A DNA stretch of 64,000 nucleotides. It comes from Agrococcus sp. Marseille-P2731 (GTDB lineage Bacteria; Actinomycetota; Actinomycetes; Actinomycetales; Microbacteriaceae). A model generated the notes under the pieces. The model was given only the letters and a program-made list of their open reading frames with translations, ran no database searches and was not told where the DNA came from. The translations under genes and the position numbers were made by a program. The DNA lies in NCBI RefSeq assembly GCF_900117395.1, contig NZ_FPEG01000002.1, forward strand, positions 310,001 through 374,000, given 5' to 3'. This document shows, one piece after another, positions 41,118 to 49,659 of the stretch; position 1 is the stretch's first letter, and each line of letters begins with the position of its first letter.

Positions 41118-42089
41118 GTGCCCTCGCTCGTCGTCATCGGCAACCCCACCGCCCGCGGCTTCGACCGCGCGGTCGATGCCGTGCTGCGCGAGGTCGCGGT
41201 CAGCGGCGCGGACGCGCGCGTCGTGCCGACGACGCTCGCGGAACCGGGCGGGCCGCAGGCGCGCCAGGCGCTCAGCAGCGGGGCGGATGCGGTGGTCGCC
41301 ATCGGCGGTGACGGCACCGTGCGGGAGGTCGCGACCGTGCTCGCGCACACCGGCACGCCGCTCGGCGTCATGCCCGCCGGCACCGCCAATCTCTTCGCGC
41401 GCAACCTCGGCCTGCCGCTGCGCGACCGCGCGGCAGCTGCGCGCATCGCGGTGGCTGGCGACGCCGCGGGCCACGGCACCGGCAGCAGTGCAGCGATCGA
41501 CCTCGGACGGGTGTCGCTCGTCCGATCCGTCGGCGGTGGGGCATCGGGTGCCGCGCTCGAGTCGCAGCCCGAACCCGAGCGGGCGTTCCTCGTCGTCGCC
41601 GGGGTCGGCAACGATGCCCTCGCCGTCGAGGCCGCCTCGCTGCGCGACAAGCGCCGTCTCGGCTGGGCGGCCTACATCGCCATCGGCGCGCGGCGTCTGG
41701 CGAGCCCGAGCTTCTCGGTCCGTGGCAGCTTCGACGAGGGCGAGGGCGAGACGACGGATGCGTGGAGCGTGCTCGTGCACAACGCCGCCCGCATCCCCGC
41801 GGGTTTCGAGGTGCTGCCGCGCACGCGCCTCGACGACGGGCTCCTGCACATCGCGGCCGTCAGCCCCCGTCGCCTCGCGCACTGGGGCCGCATCGCCGCG
41901 GCCGGAGCCGGCATCGCCCGTGCGCAGGGCGTGCTGCAGCACCGCACCGCTCGCCGGGTGACGCTCGCAGCCGTCGATGGACTGCTGCCGGTGCAGCTCG
42001 ACGGTGACGCGGCGGGGCGCGTCTCGCGGCTCGACGCTCGCATCGACAGGGGTGCGCTCAGGGTGCGGGTGCCAAGATCGTTCTCGTGA
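41118..42089 (+). CDS. Diacylglycerol kinase family protein
   Basis: 323 aa. VIGNPTARGFDRAVDAVLRE, the nucleotide motif VAIGGDGTVREVATVL and GVMPAGTANLFARNLGLP define the DAGK/YegS/LCB5 fold; GVGNDALAVEA and the C-terminal beta domain are present. It phosphorylates a lipid with a free hydroxyl, most likely diacylglycerol to phosphatidate. Its TGA overlaps the GTG of the App1-like phosphatase gene by 4 nt. Confidence 0.85.
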   Translation: MPSLVVIGNPTARGFDRAVDAVLREVAVSGADARVVPTTLAEPGGPQARQALSSGADAVVAIGGDGTVREVATVLAHTGTPLGVMPAGTANLFARNLGLPLRDRAAAARIAVAGDAAGHGTGSSAAIDLGRVSLVRSVGGGASGAALESQPEPERAFLVVAGVGNDALAVEAASLRDKRRLGWAAYIAIGARRLASPSFSVRGSFDEGEGETTDAWSVLVHNAARIPAGFEVLPRTRLDDGLLHIAAVSPRRLAHWGRIAAAGAGIARAQGVLQHRTARRVTLAAVDGLLPVQLDGDAAGRVSRLDARIDRGALRVRVPRSFS

Positions 42090-43141
42090 AGGCAGCAGAC
42101 GCGATGGAGAGGCTCCGATCCGCGCCTCGCGGCCAGCTCGAGGCCGTGCTCGAGCAGATCGACGTCGAGCAGGCGGTCGATGCCATCTGCGGCAACGCCG
42201 TCACTGGGCTCTGGCGCCGCGAGCAGCGGCGCGAGCTCGTGCAGCTGCTGTGCGTCGAGCGCGCCGCAGAGCTCAGCCCGGCCATGCGCGCCCGCATCGT
42301 GCACGCGCTGCGACGACTGCCGCAGAGCCAGGTGGTGTCGGCGGGCATCCGGTCGATGCTGCTCTCGCTCACCGGCGAGCCGTTCCGCGACATGAAGTAC
42401 CTGCTGAACGCCACGGGCGACAGCCACGACCTCGAGCACGTGGTCTTCGAGCGACTCACCCCCGCCGACCGCGACGCCGTGCTCGCGCACATCGCGGCCG
42501 AAGCCGCATCCGAGCCCTCGCACGACCTGCGCATCCTGTGCGACATCGACGACACCCTCAAGGCGATGCTCCACGAGCGCCGCTACCCGCACGGCACCGT
42601 CTACCCGGGTGTCGTCGAGCTGCTGACCGCGCTCGACGATGGTCGCGCCGCCGAGCCCTCGCGCCCGGGCGACCTGACATTCGTCACCGCGCGCCCCGAG
42701 GGTCCGCGCGGGCTCGTCGAGCAGTACACCCGCAACGCCCTGTCGGGGCTCGGCCTGCCGCCGCATGCGGTGCTGGGCGGCTCGATCCTCAACCTCTTCA
42801 CCAAGGCCTCCATCAAGGAGCGCAAGCTGCAGAACTTCGAGCGCGAGCGTGCCCTGTTCCCGGAGTGCCGCTTCATGTTCCTCGGCGACAGCGGCCAGGC
42901 AGACGCGCTGGTCGGCGCCGAGATGCTGCGGCGCGGGCCCGAGTTCGTCGTTGCCGTGCTGATCCATGAGGTCGTGCCGGTCGAGGGCGCAGCGCGCGCC
43001 GAGCTCGAGGCGGCGGGCATCCGCTTCCACTCCTCCTACGACGAGGCTGCGCGCATCCTGCACGAGCTCGGCCTGCTCGACCAGGCGGGGCGGGATGCAG
43101 TGGTGCGGGCGGTCGACGAGGCGAGCGGATTCGTGACCTGA
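42086..43141 (+). CDS. App1-like phosphatidate phosphatase (DUF2183)
   Basis: 351 aa. The C-terminal two thirds carry a HAD-type phosphatase core: LCDIDDTLKAML (DxDxT nucleophile), FVTARPEGPRGL, KASIKERKLQNFER and FLGDSGQADALVG. DUF2183 proteins resemble yeast App1, which dephosphorylates phosphatidate. The amino third (about 1-130) is helical (REQRRELVQLLCVE, ARIVHALRRLPQ). GTG 42086 overlaps the lipid kinase stop, so both products are made together though their reactions oppose each other. Confidence 0.85.
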   Translation: MKAADAMERLRSAPRGQLEAVLEQIDVEQAVDAICGNAVTGLWRREQRRELVQLLCVERAAELSPAMRARIVHALRRLPQSQVVSAGIRSMLLSLTGEPFRDMKYLLNATGDSHDLEHVVFERLTPADRDAVLAHIAAEAASEPSHDLRILCDIDDTLKAMLHERRYPHGTVYPGVVELLTALDDGRAAEPSRPGDLTFVTARPEGPRGLVEQYTRNALSGLGLPPHAVLGGSILNLFTKASIKERKLQNFERERALFPECRFMFLGDSGQADALVGAEMLRRGPEFVVAVLIHEVVPVEGAARAELEAAGIRFHSSYDEAARILHELGLLDQAGRDAVVRAVDEASGFVT

Positions 43142-43148
43142 GCCGGGT

Positions 43149-43176
43149 GGCCGCCGCTGGCCGGCCGCCGCTGGCC
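43149..43176. repeat. Two perfect 14-bp direct copies between convergent genes
   Basis: GGCCGCCGCTGGCC at 43149-43162 and 43163-43176. Their junction forms GGCCGGCC, so the pair may fold as a GC-rich hairpin that ends transcription of the phosphatase gene or the converging NUDIX gene. Confidence 0.6.
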
Positions 43177-43185
43177 GGCGACCGC

Positions 43186-44211
43186 TCAGGCGGGGTCGAG
43201 GCGGGTGCCGAGCACCGTCATCCAGTGGGCTCGTGATGCCTCGCCCGGCGCCGCTCCCCGTTGCGCCGCCAGCAGCAGCGCCGCCGCCGTCGTTTGCGCG
43301 CGCTCGTGCACCCATGCCGGGTAGCCCATCCGCTCGGCGTGCAGCGCGAACTCGTCCTCGTCGTCGATGCGCGCGGCGCTGGCAGGATCCCGCACGACGT
43401 CGAGGTCGAGGTCGGTGTACTCCAGCACCCAGCCGTCGGCGCGGCGGATGAGCGCGGGCGGCGTCGCGACGTCGATGTACAGCTCGGCGGGGCTGCCGGT
43501 GAACCAGTGCACGAGCGCCCAGGTGCCCTCGAGCATCGCGAGCGGCCGGTGCGGCACGAGCGTCAGCATCGGCTCGACGCCCGAGAAGGCCTCGAGCCCG
43601 GGTCGCCAGTATGTGGTCGAGTCGCCCGGCGCACCCAGCCAGACGCCCTCGGCGTCGCTGCCGAGCACGACCGCGTCGTGCTCCCAGTGCCGAGTCCCGT
43701 CCCACTTGGAGGCGCGCACCCGCACGCGCGCACCAGCCGGCGGTGACGCTCCGTCGAGCAGCGCGAGCGTGCCAGCGACGTCCTCGCGGTCGAAGGCGTC
43801 GTCGCTCGTCGCGATCTGGTCGGCCCGCCACCAGCGCTCGTCGACGATCGAGGCGAGCTCCCCAGGTTCGCGACCCGAGGCATCAGCCTCGAACCGCGGG
43901 GTGCGCCACACGAAGGTCGTCATGTCGAGCGCGTCGTAGCGATGGCCGGGCGGCGTGGGCTGCCGCAGGTGGCGCACGGGGCCGAGCAGCTCGTCCGGCG
44001 GCGCGGCGCGGCCGGTCTCCTCGAGCAGCTCGCGCAGCGCCGCCTCGCGCTCGGACTCTCCCTGCTCGATGCCGCCGCCGATGGTCAGCCACCGAGGCGG
44101 CAAGCCCGGCGCGCTCCAGTGGTGCAGGAGCAGCAGCGCGGCACCATCGTCGTCGACGCAGACGACGCGCGCCGAGCGGCGGATGCCACCAGGGCGCGCG
44201 TCGTCGGTCAC
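43186..44211 (-). CDS. NUDIX hydrolase - DUF402 fusion
   Basis: 341 aa. Residues about 10-150 are a NUDIX domain with the Nudix box GGGIEQGESEREAALRELLEETG. Residues about 160-320 are a DUF402 (FomD/Ntdp-like) domain: VRASKWDGTRHWEHDAVVLG, STTYWRPG, YIDVATPPAL, EYTDLDLDVV and AERMGYPAWVHERAQ. DUF402 proteins hydrolyse phosphoanhydrides such as nucleoside di/triphosphates. Two phosphohydrolase folds in one chain suggest stepwise nucleotide cleavage. GTG 44211 is preferred for AGGA about 8 nt upstream; the upstream residues look non-coding. It follows the S9 peptidase by 35 bp. Confidence 0.8.
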   Translation of the reverse strand: MTDDARPGGIRRSARVVCVDDDGAALLLLHHWSAPGLPPRWLTIGGGIEQGESEREAALRELLEETGRAAPPDELLGPVRHLRQPTPPGHRYDALDMTTFVWRTPRFEADASGREPGELASIVDERWWRADQIATSDDAFDREDVAGTLALLDGASPPAGARVRVRASKWDGTRHWEHDAVVLGSDAEGVWLGAPGDSTTYWRPGLEAFSGVEPMLTLVPHRPLAMLEGTWALVHWFTGSPAELYIDVATPPALIRRADGWVLEYTDLDLDVVRDPASAARIDDEDEFALHAERMGYPAWVHERAQTTAAALLLAAQRGAAPGEASRAHWMTVLGTRLDPA

Positions 44212-44246
44212 GGCCTCATCCTGTCCGGAAGCAGGGGCGTGCTGCC

Positions 44247-46253
44247 TCAGGCGTGGTTCTTCGGCGTCGGCAGGTGCTTCGCCCACCACGCGAGGATGTG
44301 CTCGAAGCGCTCGAGCCGGTGCCGCGGCTGGCCTGCGCGCGTCAGCTCGTGGTCCTCACCGGGGAAGAGCAGCAGCGCCGTCTCGACGCCGTTGCGCTTG
44401 AGCGCCGCGAAGTAGCGCTGCCCCTGCTCGGGCGGGCAGCGCCAGTCGTGCTCGGAGTGCACCACGAGCGTCGGCGTCCTGACCGCGTCGACGTGGGCCA
44501 TGGGCGACTGCGCGCGCACCGCATCCGCGTCGTCGCCCGTGTACTCGCCCGAGAAGAACCAGCCGATGTCGCTGGTGCCCGCGAACGACACCGGGTCGAG
44601 GAACCCGCGCTCGACGACCGCAGCGGTGAAGCGGTGGTCGTTGGCGATCGTCCAGGCCGTCAGGTAGCCGCCGTAGGAGCCGCCCATGATGCCGAGCCGC
44701 TCGCGGTCGAGCTGCGGATGCGCGTCGAGGCTCGCGTCGAGGAAGTCGAGCACGTCGTGCAGATCGACCGTGCCCATCCGCTGCTTGATCGCGAGGCCGT
44801 GCTCGCGGCCGTAGCCGGCGGAGCCGCGCGGGTTGCACTGCACGACGGCGTAGCCCGCCTCGACCGCGACCTGCGCCTCGTCGAAGACGCCGACGCCGTA
44901 CTGCGCGAAGGGGCCGCCGTGGATGTTGAGGAGCACCGGGTGCGGGCCCTCGCCCTCCGGCACCCACACCCAGCCGTGCACGGTCGCGCCGTCGCGGCCC
45001 GTGAACTCGTGCTCGGTCGGGGCGACGACGCCGGCCTCGGCCAGCGGCGCCCCGAAGTCGGTGAGGACCGTGAGCCCGCGGTCGTCGAGCACCGCCACCT
45101 CGCCCATCGACGTCGGCGTGTGGACGGTGGCGACCGTGACGCCCTCGCCGACGCCGTGGCCGATGACCTCGAGGTCGCCGCCGATGAGCTCCTTCGTGCC
45201 GCCGCCCGTGACGTGCACGAGGCGGTTGCGCCCGCGCCGGCGCTCCTGCACCAGCACGCCGTCGTCGACGACGGTCGCGTGGCTCGAGGGCTCGCCGAGG
45301 TCGACCGAGGTCTCCTCGGTGACCTCCTCGGGGTGCGAGCCGGCGTGCTCGAGCACGAAGAGCTGCGTGGAGCGTGCGACGAAGTCCCGCCCCGACTCCC
45401 CCACCTTGCTCGCGAGCAGCACGTAGCCGCCGTCGGGGGTCGAGAGCACCTGGCTGACGCTCAGGCCGGCGCGCGAGGAGAGCACGGTGTGCGGCTCGCC
45501 CTGCTCGACCGTCGCGTCGAACTCGACGACCGCGTTCAGCAGGTCGTCGTCGCGCGTGTCGTGGCGCGCGGTGATGCAGAGCACGCGCTGACCGTCGCTC
45601 GAGAACGCCGGCGCCGAGTGGTCGAACTCGCCGTGGCTGAGCCGGACGGCCTCGGGAGCGGCCGCAGCGTCGTCGCGCGTCGACTCGTCGTCGTGCGGAT
45701 GCGCGGCGCGCGCGTAGTGCGGCTCGGCGTCGAGATCGGGCAGCTCGGTGGCGAAGAGGTGCACGTGGCGACCGACGAGGCTGCCGATGCCGTTCGCGAG
45801 GCTGCGGTTGCGGGTGATGAGGCGCGGCGACTCCTGGGTCGCCGCGACGCCGTCGACCGTGCCGTAGCGACCCGGCTCGACGACCGTCGCCGTGAAGGCG
45901 ATCCGGTCGCCGGTGGGTGAGACGGCGAACTCCACCACGCCCCCGCGCTCAGCGGTCACCTGCACGGGCTCGCCGCCCTCGACGCGCATCGCCCAGACCT
46001 GCGGCGTGTCATCCGCGTCGCCGCGCACGAACAGCACGGTCTCGCCGCTCGGCGTCAGCTGGGGCGTGCGGTCGGCGGTGCCGCCCGTGAGCCGGCGGCG
46101 CGCGCCGTCGCGCAGGTCGACCCGCCAGAGCTGGCCGACGTTGCGGTTGGCGCGCAGGCTCGGCCGCGAGGTCGCGACGACCGCGAAGGCACCGCTCGGG
46201 TGCACCGCGGGGCGCGAGAGCGAGACGAGCTGCTCGATGTCCTCCGCGCGCAT
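44247..46253 (-). CDS. S9-family (prolyl oligopeptidase) serine peptidase
   Basis: 668 aa. Amino-terminal beta-propeller (about 1-400, repeated strands such as QLTPSGETVLFVRG and PAFSSDGQRVLC), then an alpha/beta hydrolase with LLNIHGGPFAQYG, nucleophile GGSYGGYLTAW, Asp in HSEHDWRCPPEQG and His in FPGEDHELTRAG. Such acylaminoacyl/dipeptidyl-peptidases process short peptides in the cytoplasm. No signal peptide. Its ATG shares a base with the TGA of the upstream SDR gene, so translation is coupled. Confidence 0.9.
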   Translation of the reverse strand: MRAEDIEQLVSLSRPAVHPSGAFAVVATSRPSLRANRNVGQLWRVDLRDGARRRLTGGTADRTPQLTPSGETVLFVRGDADDTPQVWAMRVEGGEPVQVTAERGGVVEFAVSPTGDRIAFTATVVEPGRYGTVDGVAATQESPRLITRNRSLANGIGSLVGRHVHLFATELPDLDAEPHYARAAHPHDDESTRDDAAAAPEAVRLSHGEFDHSAPAFSSDGQRVLCITARHDTRDDDLLNAVVEFDATVEQGEPHTVLSSRAGLSVSQVLSTPDGGYVLLASKVGESGRDFVARSTQLFVLEHAGSHPEEVTEETSVDLGEPSSHATVVDDGVLVQERRRGRNRLVHVTGGGTKELIGGDLEVIGHGVGEGVTVATVHTPTSMGEVAVLDDRGLTVLTDFGAPLAEAGVVAPTEHEFTGRDGATVHGWVWVPEGEGPHPVLLNIHGGPFAQYGVGVFDEAQVAVEAGYAVVQCNPRGSAGYGREHGLAIKQRMGTVDLHDVLDFLDASLDAHPQLDRERLGIMGGSYGGYLTAWTIANDHRFTAAVVERGFLDPVSFAGTSDIGWFFSGEYTGDDADAVRAQSPMAHVDAVRTPTLVVHSEHDWRCPPEQGQRYFAALKRNGVETALLLFPGEDHELTRAGQPRHRLERFEHILAWWAKHLPTPKNHA

Positions 46254-47059
46254 CAGGCACCCGCTCCGGTGCTCTGAGTGCCCTCGGCGTCTCCGAAGCC
46301 CGAGACGTCGCCGACGAGGCGCGTGCTGTCGGCCGGCACCGGCTCGACCGCCGCGAGGGCGACCTCGCGCGCGAACTCGTCCACGTCGTAGAGCTTGCCT
46401 GCCTCCTCGCGGCGGCTCGCGATCGCCCCGGGGTTGGCGCGCTCGAGCAGCGTGGCGGTGATGGTGCCCTCGATCATGTCGCCGGAGACCACGACGAGCT
46501 CGATCCCGCGCTCGGCGAGCGCCGGGATCCGCTCCCGCAAGGCGTCCTCGCCCGCGCGCTTCGACAGGGCGACGGCCTCGTACTCCGGCATCGTCGGGGT
46601 GGTGCGGATGAAGTGGGCCTGGTGACTGGTGACGAACACGACGCGAGCGCCGTCCTCGAGCACCTCGAGCGCCGCATCGAGCAGCGCGACCTGCGCGTCG
46701 CGGTTGAGCCGCATCGCGTAGTCCTCGCCCATGCCGCTCTCCATGCCGCCGGAGGCGTTCATGACGAGGATGTCGAGCCCGCCGAAGCGTGCCCGAGCGG
46801 CCTCGAACATGGCGGCGAGGCTCGCGGCGTCCGTCAGATCGGCCTGCACGGCGATCGCCTCGACGCCCTGTGCCTCAGCGGCCGCGACGACCTTCTCGGC
46901 GCGCGGAGCCTTGGCGCGGTAGTTCACGACGACATCGGCTCCGGCGCTCGCCAGCAGGGCGACGGTCGCGGCGCCGATGCCGCGGCTCGAGCCGGTCACG
47001 AGCGCGGTGCGCCCGGTCAGCGATCCGGGTGCGAGGGCGGCTGGGGGGGTCTCCGACAC
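46253..47059 (-). CDS. SDR-family oxidoreductase
   Basis: 268 aa. TGSSRGIGAATVALLASAG (nucleotide motif), MNASGG in place of NNAG, Ser in FVTSHQAHF and YEAVALSKRAGEDAL with the Tyr/Lys pair. The NNAG to MNASGG change resembles FabG-like SDRs of actinobacteria with unknown substrate. GTG 47059 has AAGGAG 5 nt upstream. It overlaps the S9 peptidase start by one base. Confidence 0.85.
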   Translation of the reverse strand: MSETPPAALAPGSLTGRTALVTGSSRGIGAATVALLASAGADVVVNYRAKAPRAEKVVAAAEAQGVEAIAVQADLTDAASLAAMFEAARARFGGLDILVMNASGGMESGMGEDYAMRLNRDAQVALLDAALEVLEDGARVVFVTSHQAHFIRTTPTMPEYEAVALSKRAGEDALRERIPALAERGIELVVVSGDMIEGTITATLLERANPGAIASRREEAGKLYDVDEFAREVALAAVEPVPADSTRLVGDVSGFGDAEGTQSTGAGA

Positions 47060-47081
47060 GGTAGCTCCTTCGTTCCCGTCG

Positions 47082-47087
47082 ACCCTA
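47082..47087 (-). promoter_or_regulatory. -10 hexamer TAGGGT for the SDR-S9 operon
   Basis: Minus-strand TAGGGT, leader about 16-20 nt including AAGGAG before GTG 47059. Confidence 0.4.
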
Positions 47088-47126
47088 CTGGTGCGCGAGT
47101 CTCCGCGGCGTCCAGCCTCCCCTCCA

Positions 47127-47132
47127 TATGCT
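47127..47132 (+). promoter_or_regulatory. -10 hexamer TATGCT, leaderless NfeD transcript
   Basis: TATGCT ends 6 nt before GTG 47139, which decides the start of the NfeD gene. Confidence 0.5.
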
Positions 47133-47138
47133 GGGGAC

Positions 47139-47597
47139 GTGGATCTCGCCCAGTACGCATGGATCGCGTGGCTCGTCGTAGCGCTCGTGTGCTTCATCAT
47201 CGAGATGGTGACGCTCGAGTTCACGTTCCTGATGATCGGGCTGGCGTCGGTCGTGGGGCTCACCGCGAGCATCACCGGGCTGCCGCCGTGGGCGCAGGTG
47301 CTGATCGCGGCCGCGGCCGCGCTGCTGCTGCTGCTGCTGGTGCGGCCGAAGCTGTTGAACCGGCTCCACGAATCCGGCGAGGTCAACAAGCAGGGCATCG
47401 AGGCGCTGCTGGGCATGCCGGGCGAGGTCACTCGCTCGTTCCTGCGCGGCGCCGGCGAGGTGACGCTGTCGAACGGCGACATCTGGACCGCCCGCCTCTC
47501 CCCCGCGGTGCAGCCGCGAGATCCAGACGTCGGCGAGCGCATCGTCGTCACAGCCATCGAGGGGGCGACGGCCATCGTCGTCCCCGCACAGCGATAG
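47139..47597 (+). CDS. NfeD family protein
   Basis: 152 aa. Three membrane helices (WIAWLVVALVCFIIEMVT, LMIGLASVVGLTASITGL, VLIAAAAALLLLLLV) then an OB-fold domain from about 90 (GEVTRSFLRGAGEVTLSNGDIWTARL). NfeD proteins pair with stomatins in membrane-quality control, and a stomatin gene follows after 12 bp. GTG 47139 was chosen for the TATGCT spacing. Confidence 0.9.
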   Translation: MDLAQYAWIAWLVVALVCFIIEMVTLEFTFLMIGLASVVGLTASITGLPPWAQVLIAAAAALLLLLLVRPKLLNRLHESGEVNKQGIEALLGMPGEVTRSFLRGAGEVTLSNGDIWTARLSPAVQPRDPDVGERIVVTAIEGATAIVVPAQR

Positions 47598-47609
47598 AGG
47601 AGCCATCAC

Positions 47610-48902
47610 ATGCCGTTCGACGGACAATTCATCCTCGGAGCCTTCCTGCTCGTCGTCGTGGTCCTCGTCGTCCTGTTCGTGCTCGTCACGCTCTTCAGGT
47701 CGATCAGGATCATCAAGCAGGGATTCACCGGAGTGGTCGAGCGACTCGGTCGCTTCCACAAGGTGCTGCAGCCGGGCCTCAACTTCCTCGTGCCGTTCAT
47801 CGACCGGGTCTCGTACCACGTCGACATGCGCGAGCAGGTGCGGTCGTTCCCGCCGCAGCCCGTCATCACCGAGGACAACCTGGTCGTCTCCATCGACACG
47901 GTCGTGTACTTCCAGGTGACCGACGCGCGCGCCGCGACCTACGAGATCGCTGACTACCTGTCGGCCGTCGAGCAGCTCACGACCACCACGCTCCGCAACG
48001 TGGTCGGTGGCATGAACCTCGAAGAGGCGCTCACGAGCCGCGACACCATCAACGGGCAGCTCCGCAACGTGCTCGACCAGGCCACCGGCAAGTGGGGCCT
48101 GCGCGTCGGCCGCGTCGAGCTGAAGGCGATCGACCCGCCCCACTCCATCCAGGACTCGATGGAGAAGCAGATGCGCGCCGAGCGCGACCGTCGTGCCGCC
48201 ATCCTGACGGCCGAGGGCTCGAAGCAGTCGCAGATCCTCGAGGCCGAGGGTCTGCGCCAGTCCGAGATCCTGCGGGCCGAGGGTCAGGCCAAGGCGCAGG
48301 TGCTGCGCGCCAAGGGTGACGCAGAGGCCCAGGTGCTGCTCGCCAAGGGTGAGTCGGAGGCCATCGAGCGCGTCTTCGCCGCCATCCACGAGGGCGATGC
48401 CGACAACAAGCTGCTCGCCTACCAGTACCTGCAGACGCTGCCGAAGCTCGCCGAGGGCGACTCGAACAAGCTCTGGATCATCCCCTCGGAGCTCACGGAC
48501 GCGCTGCAGCAGGTCGGCAAGGGCTTCTTCGAGGGCCGAGCAGAGGTGCCGTTCCAGAAGCAGGCCAGCAAGCACGCGTCCGACCGCGCCGAGGCGTCGA
48601 TCCTCGACGAGACCTTCCAGGCCGACTCGGTGTCCGACGTCGAGGTCCCCTCGATCGCCGAGACGCTGCAGGCGAGCGGCATCGACCCGAAGGACGCGGG
48701 ACGCATCGACACCGTCTCCTCGACCACGTCGCTGGCCGACGAGACGCCGAGCGCCGCCTACGACGAGGCACTCGAGACCGTCCGCGAGGTGAAGGCCGAC
48801 GCACCGCAGGTGGAGATCGACCCGAACCAGGTGGACGCACCGCCCGTGGACCCGAACCGCCAGTCCGGCGAGTCCGACGAAGGCCGGTCCTCGCAGGCGT
48901 GA
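47610..48902 (+). CDS. SPFH/stomatin-like membrane protein
   Basis: 430 aa. One amino-terminal membrane helix (about 8-30), the SPFH/Band 7 domain (IRIIKQGFTGVVERLGRFHKVLQPGLNFLVPFIDRV to about 180), then a coiled-coil with repeated AEG/AKG units (SQILEAEGLRQSEILRAEGQAKAQVLRAKG). A low-complexity acidic tail of about 110 residues replaces the short end of most family members. Stomatins form large ring assemblies that organise membrane and proteases. GAGGAG precedes ATG 47610. Its TGA overlaps the GDPD gene start. Confidence 0.9.
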   Translation: MPFDGQFILGAFLLVVVVLVVLFVLVTLFRSIRIIKQGFTGVVERLGRFHKVLQPGLNFLVPFIDRVSYHVDMREQVRSFPPQPVITEDNLVVSIDTVVYFQVTDARAATYEIADYLSAVEQLTTTTLRNVVGGMNLEEALTSRDTINGQLRNVLDQATGKWGLRVGRVELKAIDPPHSIQDSMEKQMRAERDRRAAILTAEGSKQSQILEAEGLRQSEILRAEGQAKAQVLRAKGDAEAQVLLAKGESEAIERVFAAIHEGDADNKLLAYQYLQTLPKLAEGDSNKLWIIPSELTDALQQVGKGFFEGRAEVPFQKQASKHASDRAEASILDETFQADSVSDVEVPSIAETLQASGIDPKDAGRIDTVSSTTSLADETPSAAYDEALETVREVKADAPQVEIDPNQVDAPPVDPNRQSGESDEGRSSQA

Positions 48903-49651
48903 GCAGGTTCTTGACCCCGGCGCCGCCGAGGGTGCTGGCCCATCGCGGCCTCGCCCTCGGTGCGCCGGAGAACTCGATGATGGCGTTCATCGCGGCAGTG
49001 GATGCCGGTGCGACGTTCCTCGAGACCGATGTGCACGCGACCGCCGACGGCGTCGCCGTGCTGGCGCACGACCCTGCGCTCGACCGAGTGGCGGGGCGAG
49101 ACCTCGTCATCGAGCAGATGCTCTGGAAGGATCTCAGCGCGGTCGACCTGGGCCAGGGCGAGACGGTGCCGGGGCTGCGCGAGGCGCTGCTCGCCCTCCC
49201 CGACGCGAAGTGGAACATCGACCTGAAGTCGGATGCCGCGGTGGTGCCGGCGGTCCGCGCGGTCGTCGAGGCCAAGGCCGCCGACCGGGTGCTGCTGACC
49301 TCGTTCTCGGAGCGTCGCCGCAAGCAGGCGCAGGAGCTGCTGCCCGCTGTCGCGACGAGCGCATCGCAGGCGATCGTCGTGCGCGCGCTCGCCGCGCAGC
49401 GCCTCGGCCTGCACGGGCGCCTCCGACGCATCCTCGAGCCGGTCGTGGCGCTGCAGGTGCCACGTCGTCACAAGGGCATCGAGATCGTCACCGAGCGGTC
49501 GGTCGCGGCGTTCCAGCGCGCGGGCGTCGAGGTGCACGTCTGGACCATCAACGAGCCGGCCGAGATGCAGGAGCTGCTCGACATCGGCGTCGACGGCCTG
49601 GTCACCGACCGCTGCGACCTGGCACTCCCCCTGCTCCCCTCGGCCCGCTGA
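48899..49651 (+). CDS. Glycerophosphodiester phosphodiesterase
   Basis: 250 aa TIM barrel. VLAHRGLALGAPENSMMAF supplies the HRG and E-N pair, FLETDVHATADGVAVLAHDPALDR the ExD and HD metal ligands; HVWTINEPAEM and GVDGLVTDRCDLA close the barrel. It releases glycerol-3-phosphate from lipid headgroups. GTG 48899 forms a GTGA overlap with the stomatin stop. No signal peptide, so it works in the cytoplasm on turnover products. Confidence 0.9.
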   Translation: MSRFLTPAPPRVLAHRGLALGAPENSMMAFIAAVDAGATFLETDVHATADGVAVLAHDPALDRVAGRDLVIEQMLWKDLSAVDLGQGETVPGLREALLALPDAKWNIDLKSDAAVVPAVRAVVEAKAADRVLLTSFSERRRKQAQELLPAVATSASQAIVVRALAAQRLGLHGRLRRILEPVVALQVPRRHKGIEIVTERSVAAFQRAGVEVHVWTINEPAEMQELLDIGVDGLVTDRCDLALPLLPSAR

Positions 49652-49659
49652 GCTGCAGG

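Noticed and set aside
43149-43176. Insertion-sequence end or att site
   Set aside because: Only two 14-bp copies without a transposase or target duplication; better explained as a GC-rich hairpin between convergent genes.
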